Source: CAIPFQ01 sp964641775 (GTDB taxonomy: Bacteria > Chlamydiota > Chlamydiia > Chlamydiales > SM23-39). From it: DNA of 5,281 nt. The notes beneath the pieces are model-generated. The model searched no databases. It worked only from the letters and a program-made list of their open reading frames with translations, and was not told the DNA's origin. The position numbers and the translations under genes are program-made. Each line of letters starts with the position of its first letter. Position 1 is the stretch's first letter. The stretch lies in NCBI GenBank assembly GCA_964641775.1, contig CAZXLK010000093.1, positions 1 to 5,281 on the forward strand, in the 5' to 3' direction. Below, piece by piece: positions 1 through 5,281 of this stretch.

Positions 1-870
1 ACAGATTATGCCATTGCTGACGTAAGACAATTTGGCACGGAATTTAGTTTACAAACTAACGAACCTTCAAAACCTCGGAGGTCCAATTTTCATTGGTCTT
101 GGGGATATCGTGTTGGCGCCGCTTACTATCTTCCCCATGATGAATGGGATCTGAATTTTAGTTGGACTAGATACAGCACTAAAGCTATGGATCATTTTGG
201 AGAAAAGGGGACAGATACAGTTGGAAATCTTTATGGAGTGGCAATTGCGAATGTTTTCGCCCAAATCTCTGATCTTCATTGGAAAATAAAATATACAACA
301 ATTGATTTAGAAGTAGGACGAGGATTTTTTTTGAATCCTAATTTTACAATTCGCCCTTTTGCAGGATTAAAAGCGGCGTGGATTAGTCAAAATGGCAATA
401 TTGTTTATATTCAATCAAGTCCGCTCATTCCGGTTAACTTAGAAGTCACTGCTCCAATAGCATTTAAAAATAATTTTTCAGGAGTAGGACCAGAAGCTGG
501 CTTAGACCTGCAATTTTTCTTTAATGGCCATTGGAGTCTCTTTAATCAATTTTCAGCTTCGCTTCTTTATGGAAAATTTGATGTTAATTTTAATATGGAC
601 GCCTTCTCAGAAATCTTTGCCCTTGAGCTTTTTGGACTGATTGCTAATACGCATCGAATTTCTCCTATGACACAAGCTTGTTTAGGTTTTGGCTGGGAAA
701 CCGATTTTCACGAAAACCAACTTTATTTGTCCCTCCATCTTGGTTATGAACTCCAGGTATGGTGGCGGCAAAATCAGCAACTCAGTTTTGATACATACCA
801 GAAATGGACACGCTTTGCAGAACATTTAACAATTCATGGATTAACGGTCGATGCCCGCATTGATTTTTAG
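1..870 (+). CDS. Lpg1974-type outer membrane beta-barrel protein, 5'-truncated by window edge
   Basis: The reading frame is open from base 1 to the TAG at 868-870, giving 289 visible residues; the real start lies upstream. It aligns throughout with the next gene: visible residues 1-7 (TDYAIAD) match residues 85-91 of that protein, so about 84 N-terminal residues (signal peptide and helix) are missing. Strong shared blocks are RPFAGLK (RPFCGLK downstream), WSLFNQFSASLLYGKF at visible residues 178-193 (13 of 16 identical to the paralogue), and GYELQVWW. The frequent alternation of aromatic and polar residues and the end TVDARIDF, with terminal Phe, indicate an outer membrane beta-barrel. The family (Pfam Legionella_OMP/Lpg1974) is regarded as pore-forming and is abundant in Legionella and environmental chlamydiae; a porin role here is inferred. 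The internal ATG at 187 is not a credible start, because homology continues upstream of it. Confidence 0.85.
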   Translation, partial: TDYAIADVRQFGTEFSLQTNEPSKPRRSNFHWSWGYRVGAAYYLPHDEWDLNFSWTRYSTKAMDHFGEKGTDTVGNLYGVAIANVFAQISDLHWKIKYTTIDLEVGRGFFLNPNFTIRPFAGLKAAWISQNGNIVYIQSSPLIPVNLEVTAPIAFKNNFSGVGPEAGLDLQFFFNGHWSLFNQFSASLLYGKFDVNFNMDAFSEIFALELFGLIANTHRISPMTQACLGFGWETDFHENQLYLSLHLGYELQVWWRQNQQLSFDTYQKWTRFAEHLTIHGLTVDARIDF

Positions 871-1990
871 AAAAAAACGATCATTTTTATTTTTTTTCTT
901 ATCGCTCTCATACCGAGGCATGTGCCATGAAGCTATTGAAACGCGCCTTTCAGAACTAGAAGAAAAAATAGATCAAGTGTACACGGAAACTGTTTACAAA
1001 CAGTGCGGATTGACTCTTTCAAGTGCTTTTCCTGATCTCACAGACAATAACAGCTGGTCATTCTCTTCGAGCCTACTTGTATGGCAGCTTTTTGAATACG
1101 GCACCGCCTATGCCATTGTAGACAATACCACTGCTTTCACTGGCTCACTACATGAAGGATCTACTGCTAGAAATGACTTTGATTGGGCAGTTGGGTATCG
1201 TATCGGAATTGGTTACAATTTCTTTTATAACCAAAGATCCTGCTCAAATTGGGATGTGCAATTTCATTATACTTATTTCCATACACATGAGAGTGACAAA
1301 GCAGAAACCGTTAATGGATTTCCCGTCGATTTTGGTGTGATCTCAGTTGGTTTTCCGTCTGCTATTTCGGGTTCGGTTGAATATAACCTTGCAATTCAAA
1401 AATGGCGGGTTAAATTTATGACCTTTGATCTAGATATAGGCGATCACCTATTTTTCACTCATAATTTAAGTTTTCGCCCCTTTTGCGGCTTAAAAGGCGC
1501 TCTCATTTTCCAACGTGTCAACGCACAGTTTTTTAATGCTCTTTCATCTCCTTTGGATATAAAGAATGAGCATAATGATTTTCGAGGCATTGGCTTAACA
1601 ACGGGCGCGGATGCCTATTACCGTTTTAATTCTAATTGGAGTCTATTTAATTCTTTCTCAAGCTCTTTGCTTTTTGGCAAATTTCATCTTAAATCCATAC
1701 TTACTACTGCTGATGCATCAAGGATAGGACTGGTTTTAAATTTTTCGAATTTGTCCGACAATGCAACCCGTGTGTTGCCACAAATCCAGAATATTTTTGG
1801 TCTTTCATGGGAAAAGAATATCTTGCAAGATAGTACCCACATCTCTTTTAGAATAGGTTATGAAGTTCAATACTGGTGGGGACAGAATCAACTTAACCAT
1901 TATCTTGCAACTGTTGGTTATCTCTATTCAAAAAATAATGCAGATCTTTCCATTCAAGGAGTCACCATCGACTTAAAAATCGATTTTTAA
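851..1990 (+). CDS. Lpg1974-type outer membrane beta-barrel protein (complete paralogue)
   Basis: This 379-residue protein is a tandem paralogue of the gene before it. Residues 1-25 resemble a Sec signal: basic RKKR at 7-10, then a short Phe/Leu-rich core (11-20); the cleavage site is unclear. Residues 27-47 form a short heptad-like helix (TRLSELEEKI), a common N-terminal feature of chlamydial members. Barrel-type sequence follows, with landmarks RPFCGLK (209-215), WSLFNSFSSSLLFGKF (263-278), FGLSWEK (316-322), YWWGQNQ (341-347) and the terminal TIDLKIDF. The last residue is Phe, the usual outer membrane assembly signal. The ATG at 851 overlaps the upstream gene by 20 bases and has no visible Shine-Dalgarno; it is preferred because later starts (such as the ATG at 920) would delete the signal peptide. 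A TTG at 860 is a possible alternative. Expression by translational coupling with the first gene is likely. A porin function is a family-level inference. Confidence 0.88.
   Translation: MPALIFRKKRSFLFFFLSLSYRGMCHEAIETRLSELEEKIDQVYTETVYKQCGLTLSSAFPDLTDNNSWSFSSSLLVWQLFEYGTAYAIVDNTTAFTGSLHEGSTARNDFDWAVGYRIGIGYNFFYNQRSCSNWDVQFHYTYFHTHESDKAETVNGFPVDFGVISVGFPSAISGSVEYNLAIQKWRVKFMTFDLDIGDHLFFTHNLSFRPFCGLKGALIFQRVNAQFFNALSSPLDIKNEHNDFRGIGLTTGADAYYRFNSNWSLFNSFSSSLLFGKFHLKSILTTADASRIGLVLNFSNLSDNATRVLPQIQNIFGLSWEKNILQDSTHISFRIGYEVQYWWGQNQLNHYLATVGYLYSKNNADLSIQGVTIDLKIDF
1973..1990. repeat. Perfect 18-bp palindrome at the convergent gene junction
   Basis: TTAAAAATCGATTTTTAA is identical to its reverse complement. 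It covers the last codons and stop of the second porin gene and lies 11 bases beyond the stop of the minus-strand gene. With a four-base TCGA loop region it could form a weak A/T-rich hairpin on either strand, each arm ending in a U-rich run, so a bidirectional terminator is conceivable. The low GC content of the stem makes this uncertain, and part of the symmetry comes from codons for the conserved KIDF ending. Confidence 0.4.
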
Positions 1991-2001
1991 TAGAAAGTCT
2001 T

Positions 2002-3600
2002 TTAAGGAAAGTTAACAGTCGAAATAGCACTTTGTGAGCCTGTTCTGTCAATTGCAGAAACACCATAAGTGACAGATCCATTTTGCACAGCATTATGATC
2101 AATAAATTCAGTAATGTCGGGCGTGAATTGCCTCAAGTAATTTCCATTTCTATAAAGTGCATAAGCAACAAGATTTGGGTCAGTAGACTCAGTCCAACTG
2201 ACTGTATTGAAATACTCAGTAAAAAGACCTAAATTATTCGAACTCTGTACGACTGCGAGATTTGTTGGAGCAGCAATTAAGGTTCTAGAACCAGTTGCAG
2301 CACCAATCGTATTAAAAGTCCCATCTGAACTAACCCATACGACTGCAGCATTAATCACATTTCCACCTGTCGCGATACTCGCTACACGAGGGTAACCATT
2401 ATCAATCCCAATGGATAAATTTGCAGAAGGCAAATAGCTATTTATAAATGGACCTATCACTTGTGATTCCACAGTACTAACGACAACATTGTTCCCATCA
2501 AAATTCATAAATCCAATCACAACATCGCTTAATGAATTAATCGCAGCGTCCACTTGAAAACAATAGATATTCCCAATCGCAAGTGTATTCAAATCAGTAA
2601 AAGACTGGCCTGATTGACGGACAGCAGATTCGATATTGTAAGTAGCGCCATCATAAGAAATTGTCCAAATAGCAAAAATATTTCCTCCTGAATCATATCC
2701 CACATGTGAAGAAAAATTGGAAGGATTACCCTGGCCTGAATTGGAAAGAGGAACAGGCACACTCCAAGTTGCCGCACCTGAGGGTAATTGAGAATAAACT
2801 ACAAACACATTGGTATATTTTGAGCCGCTTTGTATAAAACGAAACCAAACGACAGTAGCATTTCCATTGCTATCCAGTGCTACATGCGGATAATTATGAT
2901 TAAGAGAGGCAGGGACAATAGGATTAGCAGTATTCAAAGTTCCACCAACTCTTGAAGAACATGACAAAATATGATCTTGACATGAGACAGTTGTTGTATG
3001 CCATACTGCCATCGCAGTTCCATTTGAACTAATCGCAATATCAGGATTGCTTGAGTTAGCAGCTGAAAGGGTGCTAGGTAATAGACTCCATGTGCCTCCA
3101 AAAAGCAATCTAGTAGAAGCTTTTACAAGACCTGCGCTTACCCAAACTGCTATTGCATTCCCATTTGAATCGACTGCAAGCCGAGGAGTCGTTGCCCCAG
3201 ATGACGAGATAGTAGTAGAACTGCTCCAACTCCCATTTAATGGCAGGGTCGCGACATTAACTACTGAATTCGAATTAAGCCAAATCACAGTGACATTACC
3301 ACTGCCATCAACCCCAATCTTTGGAGATGAAGAACCTGAACCAGATAATGTTTGAGCAGCGCCCCAATTCTTCCCTACCGGCAAAAAGCTGGCCATAATG
3401 AGGCCATTTTCTACCCAAACAGCAGTAGCGTTTGCATTTGCATCCATCACAACATAAGGATCAGAAGAATTATCGGTTTTCGAAGAAGAAAGAGTCACAG
3501 GTGTGCCCCAATTAATCCCTGCGGATGGATTAATTGGCGCCGGTGTGCATTGCAATTGAACAAAGGAAAAAATAAAAAATAAAACTAATCTTTTTTTCAA
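2002..3600 (-). CDS. Secreted repeat (probable beta-propeller) protein with C-terminal fibronectin type III domain
   Basis: I know no named family for this protein. From the TTG at 3600 it has 532 residues; an ATG at 3621 would add seven. The N-terminus MKKRLVLFFIFSFV is a clear Sec signal. Cys18 follows in QLQC, but the residue before it is Gln, so it is at best a non-canonical lipoprotein site. Residues about 31-438 fall into eight units of 46-57 residues, near 31, 79, 125, 171, 222, 279, 334 and 385. The clearest pattern is 'W...LS...P...VDSNGNA..VW', as in AVDSNGNAIAVW and ALDSNGNATVVW. Such units are typical of a beta-propeller with one unit per blade; units 7 and 8 are degenerate. Residues about 441-532 look like fibronectin type III (APTNLAV, VSWTES, YALYRNG, YGVSAIDRTG). 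An extracellular or periplasmic binding role is inferred. The gene is last in a minus-strand cluster after the glycosyltransferase. Confidence 0.8.
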   Translation of the reverse strand: MKKRLVLFFIFSFVQLQCTPAPINPSAGINWGTPVTLSSSKTDNSSDPYVVMDANANATAVWVENGLIMASFLPVGKNWGAAQTLSGSGSSSPKIGVDGSGNVTVIWLNSNSVVNVATLPLNGSWSSSTTISSSGATTPRLAVDSNGNAIAVWVSAGLVKASTRLLFGGTWSLLPSTLSAANSSNPDIAISSNGTAMAVWHTTTVSCQDHILSCSSRVGGTLNTANPIVPASLNHNYPHVALDSNGNATVVWFRFIQSGSKYTNVFVVYSQLPSGAATWSVPVPLSNSGQGNPSNFSSHVGYDSGGNIFAIWTISYDGATYNIESAVRQSGQSFTDLNTLAIGNIYCFQVDAAINSLSDVVIGFMNFDGNNVVVSTVESQVIGPFINSYLPSANLSIGIDNGYPRVASIATGGNVINAAVVWVSSDGTFNTIGAATGSRTLIAAPTNLAVVQSSNNLGLFTEYFNTVSWTESTDPNLVAYALYRNGNYLRQFTPDITEFIDHNAVQNGSVTYGVSAIDRTGSQSAISTVNFP

Positions 3601-4502
3601 TTGAATCCCATCCTTTCGCATACTTCAGGAATAAAACGATAAATAGCGGGTTCCTGATCTTCAATCTCATAACCAGATTCCAAAAGCTCGGAAACCTCGT
3701 ATTCTGAAAGAGATCGAGTGTCAATATTTAATCTGGTTTTTCCAAAATAAAAAAGTCCTGCATTCTTATTGGCATAATAATTAATGCGCATTTCAGGTTT
3801 CCGCAATTTAACCGCTTCTTTTAGGCCTATCAATTTGGGAGTATAAGGCGGCCATGTAAAACCATGAGAAAGCTCGGGCTGGAAGATTGTTTTTGCAACA
3901 CCTTTATCAGGATTTTGATAGGGAGGACTAATAAGTTCTGTTGTTTCAATAAGTAGCTTTCTCCTAGGGAACATTTGAATTTTATAGGCATCATAAAAAT
4001 CGCTTGCAAGTGTGACACCTGGATAATCTTCATATTTCTCTAATATTTCTGTAAGATTATCAGCACTGGGAGGGACAAGGAATTCATTCACATCTATAAA
4101 GACCAGCCATTTTGCTTCTTTTTGATAATGACATTTAATATCATGTTCATAAGCGATTACTTGTGTGCTTAATGACCATAAAAATATTTTTTCTTCTTTT
4201 AAATATCCTAAGTTATCAGGCCATTGAGTTAAGGTGACCAAGCCTTGTTTAATATAAGGTTCCAATACTTCGAAGTAACGGTCTTTGCTGTTATTGTTAT
4301 ACAAATAAAAATGATCTACCCCAACAAGCTTATGATATTCGATCCATTCCTTTAAATAACGTGCTTCATTTTTAAAAATTGCGCCTACTGCAAGCTTATA
4401 TTTTTTTGCTACTGCCTGTTTTTCTTCTGCCTCTACCCTGCACTTAGAATATAGGATAAACATTAAGAGGATCAAAAAAGTTTTCACATAAAAGTTCTTC
4501 AT
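3597..4502 (-). CDS. GT92/DUF23-type glycosyltransferase with N-terminal signal sequence
   Basis: This 301-residue protein resembles the GT92 (DUF23) / Glyco_tranf_2_4 group of GT-A-fold glycosyltransferases. Visible hallmarks are the nucleotide-binding start VGAIFKNEARYLKEWIEYH (39-57), then DHFYLYNNNS (63-72), the acidic site segment KWLVFIDVNEFLVP (131-144), RKLLIE (181-186) and a late INYY (240-243). The usual family acidic motif is D-x-D followed by EF; here it is Asp137-Val-Asn139, so the third position is changed. Residues 1-20 are a basic-hydrophobic segment and VEA/EE near 25 fits signal peptidase I, so the enzyme may be exported, or anchored if uncleaved. The sugar donor and acceptor cannot be read from sequence. 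Start: ATG with AAAGGA four bases upstream, 12 bases after the collagen-like gene. The neighbour's threonine-rich stalk is an attractive candidate acceptor, by inference. Function as a transferase is likely but activity is uncertain. Confidence 0.82.
   Translation of the reverse strand: MKNFYVKTFLILLMFILYSKCRVEAEEKQAVAKKYKLAVGAIFKNEARYLKEWIEYHKLVGVDHFYLYNNNSKDRYFEVLEPYIKQGLVTLTQWPDNLGYLKEEKIFLWSLSTQVIAYEHDIKCHYQKEAKWLVFIDVNEFLVPPSADNLTEILEKYEDYPGVTLASDFYDAYKIQMFPRRKLLIETTELISPPYQNPDKGVAKTIFQPELSHGFTWPPYTPKLIGLKEAVKLRKPEMRINYYANKNAGLFYFGKTRLNIDTRSLSEYEVSELLESGYEIEDQEPAIYRFIPEVCERMGFN
3611..3616 (-). promoter_or_regulatory. Ribosome binding site favouring the TTG start at 3600
   Basis: On the minus strand AAAGGA lies 10 bases before TTG (3600-3598), inside the end of the glycosyltransferase gene. 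The same hexamer precedes the glycosyltransferase start. The alternative ATG at 3621 has no purine-rich site before it. The TTG overlaps the upstream TGA stop as TTGA, a classic coupling arrangement. The spacing is slightly long, so the upstream ATG remains possible. Confidence 0.55.
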
Positions 4503-4506
4503 CAGA

Positions 4507-4512
4507 TCCTTT
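4507..4512 (-). promoter_or_regulatory. Ribosome binding site of the glycosyltransferase gene
   Basis: AAAGGA on the minus strand sits four bases before the ATG at 4502 and lies wholly in the 12-base gap after the collagen-like gene's TAA. It fixes the glycosyltransferase start and leaves no room for a separate promoter or a terminator, supporting co-transcription. Confidence 0.7.
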
Positions 4513-4514
4513 AA

Positions 4515-5281
4515 TTACTGTAGTTTAAAAATCGTTATATAAGCATCCATACCAGTCGCACTATTACTTGCATTCCTAATTGTTCGATTGGCACCAGTAG
4601 CATTTGCTACAACTAATGTAGTTGGATTACTAGGATTCAGTACAATAGTTGTTAAACTAGTCATATAAAAAGATCCACCAGCTGCAGTCAAATCAAGAAC
4701 AAAATTAGCCGGACTCAGCTGCCCGGCCGTAACAGCTGTGTTGTTCACTCTTAATTCAAACTGATAATTTGCGTTTGCTCCAGGAGAAATGCCAAATGTG
4801 ACCAAATAAAAACCTGTGCTTGCAATCGTAATAAAACTTGATCCTGTTGGTGCAACTCCTATTGTAGTCAAAGATATTTGGGATCCAGGCGCAATATTTC
4901 CAGTCGCATTAAATATAACAGAAGCACCTGAATTAACTGTAAGTGCCGCACCTGTTGAGGCAGCATAGAACATCGCAAAATCTTGCACGCCACTTGGCCC
5001 TGTCGGTCCAGTCGCACCTGTTGGTCCAGTTGGTCCAGTTGGTCCAGTTGGACCAGTTGGACCAGTTGGACCAGTACTACCGCCTCCCGCAGGTCCTGTT
5101 GGACCCGTAGGACCTGTTGGTCCTGTTGGGCCAGTTGGACCTGTAATCCCAGGACCTGTTACTCCAGTTGACCCTGTCGGTCCTGTGACACCAGTAGGTC
5201 CTGTGATCCCAGGTCCGGTTGGTCCGGTTGGACCAGTAACACCCGTTGGTCCTGTAATTCCAGGACCTGTTGGTCCTGTTG
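4515..5281 (-). CDS. Collagen-like protein with BclA-C/C1q-like C-terminal domain, N-terminus beyond window
   Basis: The frame is open from the right edge to the TAA at 4517-4515, giving 254 visible residues; the start is outside. The first 97 residues (5279-4989) are collagen-like Gly-X-Y, mostly Gly-Pro-Thr, with GVT, GST, GAT and GPS variants and no charged residue. Several interruptions shift the triplet register. The remaining 157 residues (from VQDFAMFY to the end ITIFKLQ) form a globular domain rich in small and beta-prone residues, with IASTGFYLVTFGI, YQFELRVNN and a final beta strand followed by KLQ. This matches the BclA C-terminal trimerising jelly-roll pattern (C1q/TNF-like). Such proteins are trimeric surface fibres, with the head trimerising and the stalk extended. 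In Bacillus BclA, threonines of GPT repeats carry O-linked sugars; the same here is an inference supported by the adjacent glycosyltransferase. A GTG at 4988 is internal, not the start. Confidence 0.85.
   Translation of the reverse strand, partial: TGPTGPGITGPTGVTGPTGPTGPGITGPTGVTGPTGSTGVTGPGITGPTGPTGPTGPTGPTGPAGGGSTGPTGPTGPTGPTGPTGPTGATGPTGPSGVQDFAMFYAASTGAALTVNSGASVIFNATGNIAPGSQISLTTIGVAPTGSSFITIASTGFYLVTFGISPGANANYQFELRVNNTAVTAGQLSPANFVLDLTAAGGSFYMTSLTTIVLNPSNPTTLVVANATGANRTIRNASNSATGMDAYITIFKLQ
5022..5075 (-). repeat. Six-copy 9-bp tandem array within the collagen stalk
   Basis: On the plus strand three copies of TGGTCCAGT are followed directly by three copies of TGGACCAGT, in frame. They encode consecutive Gly-Pro-Thr triplets. 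The copies differ only at one synonymous base and are grouped by type, as expected from recent duplication by slippage or unequal crossing over. Further, more diverged 9-base units continue to the right edge of the window. Confidence 0.85.

Noticed and set aside
67..279. Minus-strand open frame of 70 codons opposite the first porin gene
   Set aside because: The plus-strand frame is continuous and homologous to the downstream paralogue across this stretch, so this is a chance frame.
187..870. Treating the ATG at 187 as the start of the first porin gene
   Set aside because: The frame is open to base 1 and the upstream codons align with the paralogue (TDYAIAD; WGYRVG against VGYRIG); the gene is cut by the window, not short.
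3047..3582. Two adjoining plus-strand open frames of 102 and 76 codons
   Set aside because: They lie antisense within the propeller-repeat gene, show no domain, signal or ribosome site, and the opposite strand has clear repeat structure.
3538..3600. Lipoprotein call for the propeller-FN3 protein based on Cys18
   Set aside because: The residues before the Cys are Gln-Leu-Gln, not a standard lipobox; ordinary Sec secretion is as likely, so lipidation is not asserted.
4503..4514. Possible promoter or terminator between the collagen-like and glycosyltransferase genes
   Set aside because: The gap is only 12 bases and half of it is the ribosome binding site; no hairpin is present.
4983..5171. Plus-strand open frame rich in Trp, Ser and Thr
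   Set aside because: It is the antisense of the Gly-Pro-Thr repeat; its periodicity is explained by the collagen codons and it has no ribosome site.
5020..5281. Possible CRISPR array or intergenic satellite at the right edge
   Set aside because: The repeats are 9-base units in a continuous reading frame coding Gly-X-Y, without unique spacers of regular length.

Overview
The window is AT-rich and almost wholly coding: five genes, no RNA genes, and only two tiny intergenic gaps. The best guess for the source is a Chlamydiae-like amoeba symbiont (Parachlamydia/Protochlamydia relatives). The reason is the pair of Lpg1974-type outer membrane beta-barrel proteins: the complete one has an N-terminal helix followed by a 'TETVYKQCG' stretch, which I recall from environmental chlamydiae. 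Legionella also carries this family and cannot be excluded. The taxonomic call is from memory of families, not from a search.

Left part (1-1990, + strand): two tandem paralogous outer membrane porin-like genes. The first is cut by the window edge and lacks roughly its first 84 residues. The second is complete and starts inside the end of the first (20-base overlap). Both end in a C-terminal Phe preceded by alternating residues, as expected of an outer membrane barrel inserted by BamA.

Right part (5281-2002, - strand): a compact three-gene cluster read right to left. (1) A collagen-like protein, cut by the right edge, with a Gly-Pro-Thr-rich stalk and a BclA-C/C1q-like globular head. (2) A GT92/DUF23-type glycosyltransferase that carries an N-terminal signal sequence and an altered DxD motif. 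(3) A secreted protein with about eight propeller-like repeats followed by a fibronectin type III domain. Spacing is 12 nt between genes 1 and 2, and a TTGA stop/start overlap (or 25 nt if the upstream ATG is used) between genes 2 and 3. This looks like one operon whose promoter lies beyond the window.

The two gene groups converge with an 11-bp gap and a perfect 18-bp palindrome over the end of the second porin gene. Taken together the window describes cell-envelope/surface biology. The most interesting hypothesis is that the minus-strand operon builds a surface fibre: a threonine-rich collagen stalk, a dedicated glycosyltransferase that could decorate it, and a secreted adhesin-like partner. 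That link is inferred from gene order and composition only.
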